A DNA stretch of 64,000 nucleotides from NCBI RefSeq assembly GCF_003031675.1, contig NZ_PYWX01000053.1, forward strand, positions 248,001-312,000, read 5' to 3'. A program made the position numbers and the translations under genes. Shown one piece after another: positions 51,762-60,739 of this stretch. Below the pieces are notes generated by a model. The model was not told the origin of the DNA and ran no database searches. It saw nothing but the letters and a program-made list of their open reading frames with translations. This DNA is from Pseudomonas palleroniana (GTDB lineage Bacteria; Pseudomonadota; Gammaproteobacteria; Pseudomonadales; Pseudomonadaceae). Position 1 is the stretch's first letter. Each line of letters opens with the position of its first letter.

Positions 51762-54716
51762 TCAGTTCACAGCGGACGTCGCTTCGACATGACGCGGCAA
51801 GGTCACCCGGATACGGGTGCCGCGTTGGCTTTCGGTGTCAGCCGGGCTGTCGATGGTGATTTGTCCATAATGCTCTTCAACGATGGAATAGACCAGTGCA
51901 AGGCCCAGACCGGTACCTTCACCTGGATCCTTGGTGGTGAAGAAAGGTTCGAACAATCGGTCCATGATGTTCTGTGGAATGCCGCTGCCCTCGTCTTCCA
52001 CGATCAGATCGATCGTGTGCTCGAAAGCCTCGCTCTTGACACGTACCGCGCTGCCGGCCGGTGATGCGTCACGGGCATTGGACAGCAGGTTGATCAATAC
52101 CTGCGCCAGACGTTGGGAGTCGCCGTCGACCCAGTGATCCGGGTCGCACAGATTGAAAAACTGTACTTCGAAATTGCGCCGGTTCAAGGCCAGCAGCCCA
52201 ATGGCATCCTGCGCCACCTCGGCCAGGCACACGGCTTCATCCTGGTTCTGATGAGCCCCGGAGTGGGCGAAACTCATCAGCGATTGCACGATGCGCGAAA
52301 CACGTTTGGTCTGCTCAAGGATTTGCCCGCTGATCTCGGTGATTTCGCCGTCTTCTTCGCGTTCTTCGCGCAGGTTCTGCGCCAGGCAGGCGATACCGGT
52401 GATCGGGTTGCCGATTTCGTGGGCGACACCCGCCGCCAGTCGGCCGATGCTGGCCAGGCGCTCGGAGTGCACCAGTTTGTCTTCGAGCATCTGGGTTTCG
52501 GTCAGGTCTTCCACCAGTAGCACCAGGCCGCTGTTGCCGGGGGCGAGGGGTTCGTCAATCGCCGCCTTGTGCAGGTTGAGCCAGCGGGTCTGGCCGTCGA
52601 GGGCCAGATGCTGCTTGTGCAAGTGTTCGTCGGGCAGGTTGATGAAGCCTTGCAGCAGTTCTTTCCACGGCTCGCCCAGGGTATTCAAGCGTGAACCTAC
52701 TACCCGCTGGGCGGCGATGCCGGTGAGTTCTTCCATGGCCTTGTTCCACATCAGGATCTCTTGATCCTTGGCCAGGGAGCACACGCCCATCGGCAGCTCT
52801 TGCAGCGTCTGGCGGTGGTAGCGGCGTAGCGCATCGAGTTCGGCGGCGAGGCCGGTAAGGCGTGAGTGGTAGTCCTCCAGCCGGCTCTCGATGAAGTGGA
52901 TGTCTTCGGTGACGTAGTTTTCACCGCCGGCCTTGTAGGGCAAGAACGTTTCGACCATGTCCTGGGACACGCTCGGCCCCATGAGGCCGGAAAGGTTGGC
53001 TTCGATACGATCACGCAGGCGGCGCAGCGCATAAGGGCGGCGCTCGTCGAACGGCAGGTAGAGATCGCGCAATGCCTGTTCGACTTCTTTCTGGGCCGCC
53101 TTGGCACCCAGTGGCTTGGCCAGTTGCGTGGCGAACTCCTGGGGTGAGGCGGCGTGCAGCTCGCGGCGTTGTGGGCGACGTACGTTATCCACCGCGCAGG
53201 CTTCAGCGGCGCTGGTTTCTTCGGGGCTGGCGTTGGTGAACAGCGAGATCAGGGTGAACATCAGCACGTTGGCGGCCAGGGACGCGATCGCCGCCATGTG
53301 CCAGCTGGTGTCATCCAGCACGTAAATCATATTCAGCAACGGGATGTAGAAACCCTGGAGGTTGCCGACCAACGGCAACAACATGGTGACGATCCACACC
53401 AGGATGCCGGCCAGCAGCCCGGCGACAAAACCACGGCGGTTGGCGGTGGGCCAATACAGTACCGACAACACGCCCGGCAGGAACTGCAAGGTGGCGACGA
53501 ACGCGACGATCCCGAGGTTGGCCAGGTCTTGCCCGGCGCCCAGCAGCAGGTAGAAACCATAGCCGGCCATGATGATGGCGACGATCAGTGCGCGGCGCGT
53601 CCATTTCAGCCAGCGGTAGATATTGCCTTCGGCGGGCGGCTGGTAGAGCGGCAGTACCAGATGGTTGAGCGCCATCCCCGACAGGGCCAGGGTGGTCACG
53701 ATGATCAAGCCGCTGGCCGCCGATAAACCGCCCACGTAGGCGAGTAGCGCCAGGGCCGGGTTATTCGCGGCGATACCGACGCCGAGGGTGAAGTATTCCG
53801 GGTTGGTGGTGGCCCCCAGCTTCAAGCCGGCCCACAGAATCAGCGGCACCGCCAGGCTCATCAGCAACAGGAACAGCGGCAAGCCCCAACTGGCGCTGAC
53901 CAGTGAGCGCGGGTTGAGGTTCTCGGTGAAGGTCATGTGGTACATGTGCGGCATCACGATCGCCGAGGCGAAGAACACCAGCAGCAGCGTGCGCCACGGG
54001 CCCTCCTGCAAGGGCGTGTGCAGGGCGGCGAGGGCGGTCTGGTTTTGCAGCAGCCACAGCTCCAACTGTTGCGGGCCGTCGAACACGCCATACAGCGCGT
54101 AGAGGCCGACGCCACCGATGGCGATCAGTTTGATGACCGACTCGAAGGCTATCGCGAATACCAGGCCTTCGTGTTTTTCACGGGCGGCAATATGGCGCGA
54201 GCCGAAGAAAATCGTGAACAGGGTGATCAACGCACAGAAGGACAGGGCAACGCGATGCTGCACCGGCTCGCGGGTCAGGATGCTGATGGAGTCGGCCACC
54301 GCCTGGATCTGCAGGGCCAGCAAGGGAAGGACGCCAATCAACATGAATACGGTGGTCAGCGCGCCGGCCCAGGTGCTGCGAAAGCGAAAGGCAAACAGGT
54401 CTGCCAGGGACGACAACTGATAGGTGCGGGTGATTTTCAGGATCGGATACAGCAACACGGGCGCCAGCAGGAAAGCGCCGGAAACCCCGAGGTAGCTGGA
54501 AAGGAAGCCATAACCGTACTGATAGGCCAGGCCAACGGTGCCGTAGAACGCCCATGCACTGGCGTAGACGCCCAGGGACAAGGTGTAGGTCAGCGGATGG
54601 CGAATGATCGCCCGCGGAATCATTCCGCGCTCACTGATCCAGGCGACGCCGAACAACGCGGCCAGGTAGGCGGCGCTGATCAGCAGCATCTGGGTGAGGC
54701 TAAAGCTCATCGGCAT
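51762..54716 (-). CDS. cbrA: Sensor histidine kinase CbrA with SLC5/SSS transporter domain
   Basis: A 984-residue hybrid protein. The N-terminal sodium/solute symporter-like domain has about 13 membrane segments (residues 5-495). A STAC-like linker, a PAS domain (about 620-720), a HisKA with the phospho-His in GVAHEIGNPITG near 763, and a C-terminal HATPase (DEGSGIPQNIMDRLFEPFFTTK, GTGLGLALV) follow. It phosphorylates CbrB, and in P. putida the transporter domain takes up histidine. The start at 54716 overlaps the small upstream gene by 17 nt. An ATG at 54710 is also possible. Confidence 0.97.
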   Translation of the reverse strand: MPMSFSLTQMLLISAAYLAALFGVAWISERGMIPRAIIRHPLTYTLSLGVYASAWAFYGTVGLAYQYGYGFLSSYLGVSGAFLLAPVLLYPILKITRTYQLSSLADLFAFRFRSTWAGALTTVFMLIGVLPLLALQIQAVADSISILTREPVQHRVALSFCALITLFTIFFGSRHIAAREKHEGLVFAIAFESVIKLIAIGGVGLYALYGVFDGPQQLELWLLQNQTALAALHTPLQEGPWRTLLLVFFASAIVMPHMYHMTFTENLNPRSLVSASWGLPLFLLLMSLAVPLILWAGLKLGATTNPEYFTLGVGIAANNPALALLAYVGGLSAASGLIIVTTLALSGMALNHLVLPLYQPPAEGNIYRWLKWTRRALIVAIIMAGYGFYLLLGAGQDLANLGIVAFVATLQFLPGVLSVLYWPTANRRGFVAGLLAGILVWIVTMLLPLVGNLQGFYIPLLNMIYVLDDTSWHMAAIASLAANVLMFTLISLFTNASPEETSAAEACAVDNVRRPQRRELHAASPQEFATQLAKPLGAKAAQKEVEQALRDLYLPFDERRPYALRRLRDRIEANLSGLMGPSVSQDMVETFLPYKAGGENYVTEDIHFIESRLEDYHSRLTGLAAELDALRRYHRQTLQELPMGVCSLAKDQEILMWNKAMEELTGIAAQRVVGSRLNTLGEPWKELLQGFINLPDEHLHKQHLALDGQTRWLNLHKAAIDEPLAPGNSGLVLLVEDLTETQMLEDKLVHSERLASIGRLAAGVAHEIGNPITGIACLAQNLREEREEDGEITEISGQILEQTKRVSRIVQSLMSFAHSGAHQNQDEAVCLAEVAQDAIGLLALNRRNFEVQFFNLCDPDHWVDGDSQRLAQVLINLLSNARDASPAGSAVRVKSEAFEHTIDLIVEDEGSGIPQNIMDRLFEPFFTTKDPGEGTGLGLALVYSIVEEHYGQITIDSPADTESQRGTRIRVTLPRHVEATSAVN

Positions 54717-54876
54717 CTTTTTGGCTCTGCAGGATGAAAGTCACGACGATCAGGATCAGCCACAGCAGATAAGGGCGGTACCAGGCGCCCGTGGCGTCGA
54801 TCCACCAATCCATGATGGCGGGGGAAAACAGGTAGATCCCGACGACCAGCAGCAGGACCAATCGATAGATGTACAT
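54700..54876 (-). CDS. cbrX: Small membrane protein overlapping cbrA (CbrX-like)
   Basis: A 58-residue protein with two hydrophobic segments (MYIYRLVLLLVVGIYLFSPAI, residues 1-21, and PYLLWLILIVVTFIL, about 35-50) and a charged QSQKDADEL end. Its last codons overlap the cbrA start by 17 nt, implying translational coupling. A similarly placed gene in P. putida has been named cbrX. That name is from memory. The start at 54876 avoids a non-conserved 45-residue in-frame extension. Confidence 0.7.
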   Translation of the reverse strand: MYIYRLVLLLVVGIYLFSPAIMDWWIDATGAWYRPYLLWLILIVVTFILQSQKDADEL

Positions 54877-54938
54877 GTTGGCCTCTGTGTGAAAACGTGC
54901 GGCGATGGTAACGGATGGCTGGCAAGCTGCAAGCGCCT

Positions 54939-55826
54939 TCAGCTTAATTGCGCTTCCGCCAACGTGAGTGTGCGCGGGATCTTTGCAGCATCCCAGTGCG
55001 CAATGCCCCAATCGAGCAGCTCCCGTGGGCTGGCGTGGAGCAGTTCGTCGCCCGGTTGCTGGCCAAGGGCACGCAATGCTCTCAATAGCAACGGCGTGGC
55101 CTGGTCGGGTGCCAGCGGTGGAGAACGGTAGGATTTGCCCAGTTTGTTACCGTCCGGCTGGATGATCAGCGGCACGTGCAGATAGCGCGGCTGGCGCAGC
55201 CCCAACAACTCTTGCAGATACAGTTGGCGCGGTGTGGAGTCGAGTAGGTCGGCCCCGCGCACGATATCGGTCACCCCTTGCCAGGCATCGTCGAGCACCA
55301 CGGCCAATTGGTAGGCATACAGGCCGTCTCGACGCCGGATGATGAAGTCGCCCACGTCGCGGCCCAGGTGTTGTCGGAATTCGCCCTGTACACGATCGGT
55401 AAAGTGGTACTCCAACTCTGGAACGCGCAAACGGATGGCGGCGTCCTGCTGATCGTGACCGGCATTGCGGCACAGGCCCGGGTAAATCCCGTTGTAGGTT
55501 TCCAGCTGTTTGCGTGAGCAGGTGCAGGCGTATGCCAAGCCGTGGCTGAACAGGTCATTCAGCACTTTGGCGTAGGCATCATGCCGCTCGCTTTGTCGGA
55601 CCAGTTCGCCATCCCATTCAAAGCCGTAGCTCTCCAGGGCATTCAGAATAGCCACCTGGGCGCCGGGTTCTTCACGCGGAGGGTCGAGATCTTCCATGCG
55701 CATCAGCCAGCGGCCATGGTTGGCGCGAGCATCGAGGTAGGAGGCGAGGGCTGCAACCAGTGAGCCGAAATGCAGGTGGCCGCTGGGCGTGGGGGCGAAG
55801 CGCCCGATATAGGTAGAGGCTGTCAT
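54939..55826 (-). CDS. gluQ: Glutamyl-Q tRNA(Asp) synthetase GluQRS
   Basis: A 295-residue paralogue of the glutamyl-tRNA synthetase catalytic domain that attaches Glu to queuosine in tRNA-Asp. The HIGH-like motif is HLHFG at residues 17-21 in GRFAPTPSGHLHFGSLVAAL. The Zn-type CTCSRKQ is near 100. The KMSKS equivalent is NKLGKS. The start was moved to MTASTYIGRF at 55826, since the upstream extension is not conserved. The dksA-gluQRS pairing is typical of gamma-proteobacteria. Confidence 0.94.
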   Translation of the reverse strand: MTASTYIGRFAPTPSGHLHFGSLVAALASYLDARANHGRWLMRMEDLDPPREEPGAQVAILNALESYGFEWDGELVRQSERHDAYAKVLNDLFSHGLAYACTCSRKQLETYNGIYPGLCRNAGHDQQDAAIRLRVPELEYHFTDRVQGEFRQHLGRDVGDFIIRRRDGLYAYQLAVVLDDAWQGVTDIVRGADLLDSTPRQLYLQELLGLRQPRYLHVPLIIQPDGNKLGKSYRSPPLAPDQATPLLLRALRALGQQPGDELLHASPRELLDWGIAHWDAAKIPRTLTLAEAQLS

Positions 55827-55867
55827 GGGCCGGATACTACTGGAATTCGGTAAATCCCAGAAACCAA

Positions 55868-55891
55868 AATGGGGCGTTCGCACGCCCCATT
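55868..55891 (-). terminator. dksA terminator
   Basis: A 9-bp stem (AATGGGGCG/CGCCCCATT) with a 6-nt loop. On the minus strand TTTTGGTTT follows. Confidence 0.8.
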
Positions 55892-55909
55892 CGTTCAGCT
55901 CGGCAGGAA

Positions 55910-56353
55910 TTACTTGCCGACCTGTTTTTCCTTGATTTCAGCCAAGGTCTTGCAGTCTACGCAGAGGTCTGCGGTAGGACGAGCTTCCAGGCGGCGAATA
56001 CCGATCTCGACGCCGCAGGATTCGCACCAGCCGTATTCCTCGTCTTCGATCAGTTGCAGGGTCTTGTCGATTTTCTTGATGAGCTTGCGTTCGCGATCAC
56101 GGGCGCGCAGCTCGAGGGCGAATTCCTCTTCCTGGCTGGCACGGTCGGCCGGGTCCGGGAAGTTGGCGGCTTCGTCCTTCATGTGGTCAACCGTACGGTC
56201 GACTTCCTGCATCAAGTCCTGCTTCCACTTCTTCAGGATATTGGAGAAGTGTTTGCGCATGGGCTCACCCATGTACTCCTCACCTTTTTTCTCGACATAA
56301 GGTTCGAAGCCGCTGAGGCCTGAGGATTGCTGTTGCTTTGCTTGGGTGGACAT
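55910..56353 (-). CDS. dksA: RNA polymerase-binding transcription factor DksA
   Basis: A 147-residue ppGpp co-factor of the stringent response. The coiled coil has acidic tip residues Asp67 and Asp70 (DPADRA). The zinc finger uses Cys110, Cys113, Cys131 and Cys134, the complete four-cysteine form. The start MSTQAKQQQ at 56353 was chosen over an in-frame codon 18 nt upstream. Confidence 0.98.
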   Translation of the reverse strand: MSTQAKQQQSSGLSGFEPYVEKKGEEYMGEPMRKHFSNILKKWKQDLMQEVDRTVDHMKDEAANFPDPADRASQEEEFALELRARDRERKLIKKIDKTLQLIEDEEYGWCESCGVEIGIRRLEARPTADLCVDCKTLAEIKEKQVGK

Positions 56354-56671
56354 GAATAGACCGCCTCTCACTCTTCTAATCCATTGCGCAGGATTGCAAC
56401 GTCACCGACACCTGCCGGCCCTGCGGCTGCAAGCGGGCGAACTTACCAGATAGATTCGGGGTGCGCCACTCCCGGTTGTCGAGGCCCATCGCACGGGGGC
56501 GTAAATAGCAGCGGCCCGTCGTGGCTGGGTATGAATCGTCTCGAATACTGATTTTAGTCGTTTTGCGCGTGTGTGCCCGCACCGTTCAAGTGGCCGAGCA
56601 GGCAATAGAACATGTTTTACGGCGTGGGTTCGGTAGAATCCGGATTTTGTCCTCACGGTTAAGGAAGGCTA
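56354..56671. other. 318-bp divergent spacer dksA / aminotransferase
   Basis: Presumably holds both promoters. I see only a TAGAAT -10-like element near 56633 without a good -35. No RNA gene or repeat was recognised. Confidence 0.4.
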
Positions 56672-57844
56672 ATGGCTCAGCCCTATAGTGCGCGCAGTCG
56701 CGCCATCGAACCTTTTCATGTCATGGCGTTGCTGGCGCGCGCCAATGAGCTGCAGGCGGCGGGTCATGATGTGATCCATCTGGAAATCGGTGAGCCGGAC
56801 TTCACCACGGCCGAGCCGATCATTCAGGCGGGGCAGGCGGCCTTGGCCAACGGCAAGACCCGCTATACCGCGGCTCGTGGGTTGCCTGAGCTGCGTGAGG
56901 CCATCAGCGGGTTCTATCGGCAGCGCTACGGGCTGGATGTCGATCCTGAGCGCATTCTGATTACGCCCGGTGGCTCCGGCGCCTTGTTATTGGCGAGCAG
57001 CCTGTTGGTGGACCCCGGCAAGCACTGGCTGCTGGCGGACCCCGGCTACCCCTGTAACCGGCATTTCCTGCGGTTGGTGGAGGGGGCTGCGCAGCTGGTG
57101 CCGGTAGGTCCGGAGGTGCGTTACCAATTGAATGCCGATCTGGTTGAGCGGTATTGGGATCACGACAGCGTCGGCGCGCTGGTGGCTTCGCCTGCCAACC
57201 CGACCGGTACGATTCTTACGCGTGACGAATTGGCCGGGTTGTCGAGGGCAATCAAGGCGCGCAAGGGCCACTTGGTCGTAGACGAGATCTATCACGGCCT
57301 CACCTACGGCACTGAGGCTGCCAGCGTACTGGAAGTCGACGATGATGCCTTTGTGCTCAATAGTTTTTCGAAGTACTTCGGTATGACCGGCTGGCGCCTG
57401 GGATGGCTGGTAGCGCCTCCCGCCGCTGTCGGGGAACTGGAGAAGCTGGCGCAAAACCTCTATATCAGCGCGCCAAGTATGGCCCAGCACGCGGCGCTGG
57501 CCTGCTTTACCCCACAAACCCTGGAGATTCTGGAGGCGCGCCGCGCTGAATTCGGTCGCCGTCGGGACTTTCTGCTGCCGGCATTGCGCGACTTGGGCTT
57601 CGGTATTGCCGTAGAACCTGAGGGCGCTTTCTATTTGTATGCCGATATCAGCGCGTTCGGCGGTGATGCCTTCGCGTTCTGTCGCCACTTCCTCGAAACC
57701 GAACATGTCGCTTTTACACCGGGGCTGGATTTCGGCCGCCATCAAGCCGGTCACCATGTGCGTTTTGCCTACACGCAAAACCTTGAACGGCTAGAAGAGG
57801 CTGTGGAGCGCATTGCTCGCGGCTTGCAGAGTTGGCAAGGCTGA
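56672..57844 (+). CDS. Pyridoxal phosphate-dependent aminotransferase (class I/II)
   Basis: A 390-residue fold-type I transaminase. The N-terminus contains IHLEIGEPDFTTAEP. The motif ASPANPTGTILT holds the PLP-binding Asn, DEIYHGL the Asp, and SFSKYFGMTGWRLGW the Schiff-base Lys. A C-terminal Arg in HHVRFAYTQNLE suits carboxylate binding. The amino-acid specificity is unknown. AAGGAAG precedes the ATG. Its TGA shares one base with the sfsA ATG (TGATG), so the two are coupled. Confidence 0.92.
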   Translation: MAQPYSARSRAIEPFHVMALLARANELQAAGHDVIHLEIGEPDFTTAEPIIQAGQAALANGKTRYTAARGLPELREAISGFYRQRYGLDVDPERILITPGGSGALLLASSLLVDPGKHWLLADPGYPCNRHFLRLVEGAAQLVPVGPEVRYQLNADLVERYWDHDSVGALVASPANPTGTILTRDELAGLSRAIKARKGHLVVDEIYHGLTYGTEAASVLEVDDDAFVLNSFSKYFGMTGWRLGWLVAPPAAVGELEKLAQNLYISAPSMAQHAALACFTPQTLEILEARRAEFGRRRDFLLPALRDLGFGIAVEPEGAFYLYADISAFGGDAFAFCRHFLETEHVAFTPGLDFGRHQAGHHVRFAYTQNLERLEEAVERIARGLQSWQG

Positions 57845-58557
57845 TGCGCTTTCATCCTCCTCTGGAACAAGGGCGGCTGATTCGCCGTTACAAGCGTTTT
57901 CTCACCGATATCGAAACGGATGCCGGCGAGTTGCTGACTATTCACTGTCCGAACACCGGCTCGATGCTCAATTGCATGCTAGAGGGTGGGCAGGTCTGGT
58001 TCAGCCGTTCCGATGACCCCAAGCGCAAGCTGCCAGGCACCTGGGAAATCGCCGAAACGCCTCAGGGCCGATTGGCATGCATCAACACGGCGCGCGCCAA
58101 TCAGCTGGTCGAAGAAGCGTTGCGTGCTGGGGTAATCACTGAGCTCAACGGCTTTACCGCGCTGAAGCGCGAGGTGCCTTACGGGCAGGAGAAAAGCCGT
58201 ATCGACTTTCGCCTGGAATATCCCCAGGGCGCAGCTTATGTGGAGGTGAAAAGCGTGACGCTGGGGTTTGACGATTCTTCCGTGGCGGCCTTTCCTGATG
58301 CCGTGACCCAGCGCGGTGCCAAGCATTTGCGTGAGCTGGCGCACTTGGCGCGTGAAGGTGTGCGGGCGGTGCAGTTGTACTGCGTGTGTCTATCGGGGGT
58401 TGATGCGGTGCGGCCGGCCAAGGAAATCGACGCAATCTATGCTGCCGCGTTGCTCGAAGCCAAAGCGGCCGGCGTTGAAATATTGGCGTATGGTGTACGA
58501 GTGACGTACGACGAAATCCGGATTGATCGGTCGGTCCAGATAGTTTTGGGTGATTGA
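57844..58557 (+). CDS. sfsA: DNA/RNA nuclease SfsA
   Basis: A 237-residue member of the sugar fermentation stimulation protein family with an OB-like N-terminus (HCPNTGSMLNCMLEGGQVWFS) and a PD-(D/E)XK-type core (KSRIDFRLE, AYVEVKSVTLG). It was first named for maltose metabolism. Nuclease activity has been proposed. The start at 57844 was chosen because it matches MRFHPPLEQGRLIRRYKRFL. It is the last backbone gene before the AT-rich cluster. Confidence 0.95.
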   Translation: MRFHPPLEQGRLIRRYKRFLTDIETDAGELLTIHCPNTGSMLNCMLEGGQVWFSRSDDPKRKLPGTWEIAETPQGRLACINTARANQLVEEALRAGVITELNGFTALKREVPYGQEKSRIDFRLEYPQGAAYVEVKSVTLGFDDSSVAAFPDAVTQRGAKHLRELAHLAREGVRAVQLYCVCLSGVDAVRPAKEIDAIYAAALLEAKAAGVEILAYGVRVTYDEIRIDRSVQIVLGD

Positions 58558-58624
58558 AGGTCATTGCGGATTTCCTGATTATCACCACGATAGACGGCGA
58601 TGCATTGATGCGCTCTGCAGAAGT

Positions 58625-58656
58625 GGCGTCCCACCTGTTTTCATAAGGTGGACGCC
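58625..58656 (-). terminator. Hairpin at the end of the AT-rich cluster
   Basis: GGCGTC(C)CACCT pairs with AGGTGGACGCC (11 bp, one bulge) and overlaps the epimerase stop codon. There is no T-run, so termination is uncertain. Confidence 0.4.
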
Positions 58657-59630
58657 CAACGGATCGAATTAAGAATAGATGTCTGAAGTGAAGTTGAAGG
58701 TGCCCATCCCAATAGTTCACGGGCCAACCTACTGGAGGCATAGCCACCAACAATATCACCCGGACGGCGCTCAGCCCTGTTTACGACCAAATCAGATTTA
58801 GTGGCGCTCATGAACGCTGACACAAACTCCTGAACCGTAACGCCCCGCTGGGAGCCCAGATTGATGACCGGCATCTCAAACTGATTCAATGGCACCGCTA
58901 AGCTATTGTTGTCAAAGGCGAGTGCGGCCAGCACGTGGGCGGCTGCGAGGTCTGCGACGTCCACAAAGTCCCGAACAGTAGAGCCATCTCGGGTATTCCA
59001 GTCAGTTCCGTTGATTTGAAACGGCTGCCTGAATGTGGCGCATTGGATCAGAGAATTTAATAGGCTGCTTTTGTTGCTGCCTCTGAAGCCCGTTCTGAAT
59101 GTGTGATCACTGCCAATGGGGTTGAAATATCGGAAGATGAGAAACTGAAAGTCCTTGGTGTTAGAGATATCTTTGAGCGCCAGTTCAAGAAAGTACTTGG
59201 ATCTGGCATATGGGCTCATCGGGGTAGGGGGGGCATGCTCATCGAAACTATGCGCATTGTCTGCACTATAAAGCGCTGCCGTTCCGCTTAGAATTAACTT
59301 TTTTACGCCAAGGTCAAGCAGGTGGCTAACCATGCTTATCGACTTTGAAAAATTGTTTTCATAATAAATACTTGGGTGTGAAATCGACTCTGCTACGTCA
59401 ATTTTGGCAGCGCAATGAATGACCAAGGATAGGTCAGGGTGGGCGCCGATGATTTGTGTCAAAAGATGTTTGTCAGCAATGTCCCCTTGATAGTATGAGA
59501 ATTTATTATAGGTTTCATTAGCAGGGAGGGCTTGCTCATCAAGAATAACCGGCTGATGCCCGGCATCGGCGAGTGCCAAGCAGATAGTGCTACCAATGTA
59601 GCCGGCGCCACCAGTAATGAGAATTTTCAT
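58641..59630 (-). CDS. NAD-dependent epimerase/dehydratase (GalE-like, extended SDR)
   Basis: A 329-residue extended short-chain dehydrogenase. The NAD loop GGAGYIG is at residues 7-13, SGTAALYS supplies the Ser/Thr, and the catalytic Tyr141-x3-Lys145 is in SPYARSKY. The RDFVDVADLAAAHVLAAL segment is typical of UDP-glucose 4-epimerases, so a nucleotide-sugar or related polyol substrate is likely. It is the last gene of the minus-strand cluster and overlaps the PLP enzyme by 4 nt. Base composition is AT-richer than the backbone, consistent with transfer. Confidence 0.8.
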   Translation of the reverse strand: MKILITGGAGYIGSTICLALADAGHQPVILDEQALPANETYNKFSYYQGDIADKHLLTQIIGAHPDLSLVIHCAAKIDVAESISHPSIYYENNFSKSISMVSHLLDLGVKKLILSGTAALYSADNAHSFDEHAPPTPMSPYARSKYFLELALKDISNTKDFQFLIFRYFNPIGSDHTFRTGFRGSNKSSLLNSLIQCATFRQPFQINGTDWNTRDGSTVRDFVDVADLAAAHVLAALAFDNNSLAVPLNQFEMPVINLGSQRGVTVQEFVSAFMSATKSDLVVNRAERRPGDIVGGYASSRLARELLGWAPSTSLQTSILNSIRWASTL

Positions 59631-60739
59631 TTGATATTCCTGAATAAATCTAAAAAGGTGCATGTCGCAGTTGTCAGCTGATCTTGCGGGCATGCAAAAT
59701 TAAACCTGATCCAACCGGGAGAACCGAACTCTTCACCGTTGGATACTGCAATTCCTGCTTGCAGAAGCTTGTCGAAAACATCGCCGTCGGTCTCGCGGGT
59801 ATCAATCCAGGCGAGGTAGGTCGCTTCTGAAGGCTTATACTTAAGGGACGTATGGCGTAATGTAGTGTGGAGGACTTTTTGGTTGCTCTTGAGCTGTTGC
59901 AGAAGTGCTTGGAGCCAATCTGAACAATTGAAGTAAGCACTTTCAAGCGCCACAAGCCCCAATGCGTTTATGCCCGAGGCATAAAATGTCTGGGTTTCTT
60001 TAAACTTATCGCGAATTTTTGGGCATGGGATAACAGCGTAGGCGATGGATATACCGGCTAAGTTAAAGGTTTTGCTTGGGGATAAAAGGGTAATGGATTT
60101 ATTCTCCAATCCTTTTATCGAGCCCGCTGGTAGATGGCGGCGCTGCCCCAGAATTATATCTGCGTGAGCTTCATCGGAGATGACGATTGTGTCAAGGTTT
60201 TTAATGCTCAACGCTAGGCTTTCAAGCTCCTCTTGAATTGAAACAATGCCAGTCGGGTTAGTAGGGTTGCATAGAACAATTGCAGACGGATTGGTCTGTT
60301 TTATATGACGTAGATCGCTAAGGGTAAAAGGCCTGCCGTTATCGGTCAACTCAATTGTGTAAGGTGTTAAATGAAAACCCTTGCTTAAATTAAGCAGTTT
60401 GTTGTAATTGGGTGACTGTAGCATGACAGTTCCCTGAGGACACGTGCTTTTGATAGCTGTCCTGACACCCGATATCGTATTCGGAACTATAACTATCCAT
60501 TCTTTCTGTATGCTCCAATCATACTGATTTTTGCACCAGTGCTGGATAGACTCGTAAACGGAATACGGGATGTTAGGATAAGAGAAGTGTCCCTCTTCAA
60601 TCCTTTTTCTGACAGCGGAAATTATGGCGTCTGGCGTTGCAAAAGCCATATCCGCTACCCAGTGAGGTTGTGCTTCAGGATACTTGGCTAGTGCTAGTGT
60701 GTTTTCCGCTTGGCGAGTGATCGGGCGTAATTCCGTCAC
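59627..60739 (-). CDS. PLP-dependent enzyme of the MalY/PatB family
   Basis: A 370-residue fold-type I PLP enzyme. CNPTNPTG (157-164), SDEAHAD (188-194) and the Schiff-base Lys223 in SPSKTFNLAG are those of MalY/PatB C-S lyases and related aminotransferases. The family's WVADMDF is WVADMAF here (residues 27-33), an Asp-to-Ala change. It could act as a C-S lyase or as an aminotransferase. In a biosynthetic cluster the latter is at least as likely. It overlaps its neighbours by 4 nt on both sides. Confidence 0.78.
   Translation of the reverse strand: MTELRPITRQAENTLALAKYPEAQPHWVADMAFATPDAIISAVRKRIEEGHFSYPNIPYSVYESIQHWCKNQYDWSIQKEWIVIVPNTISGVRTAIKSTCPQGTVMLQSPNYNKLLNLSKGFHLTPYTIELTDNGRPFTLSDLRHIKQTNPSAIVLCNPTNPTGIVSIQEELESLALSIKNLDTIVISDEAHADIILGQRRHLPAGSIKGLENKSITLLSPSKTFNLAGISIAYAVIPCPKIRDKFKETQTFYASGINALGLVALESAYFNCSDWLQALLQQLKSNQKVLHTTLRHTSLKYKPSEATYLAWIDTRETDGDVFDKLLQAGIAVSNGEEFGSPGWIRFNFACPQDQLTTATCTFLDLFRNIK

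Noticed and set aside
58558..58640. Possible integration site of the AT-rich cluster
   Set aside because: No tRNA, direct repeat pair or integrase was found at this boundary. The right boundary is outside the window, so an attachment site cannot be claimed.
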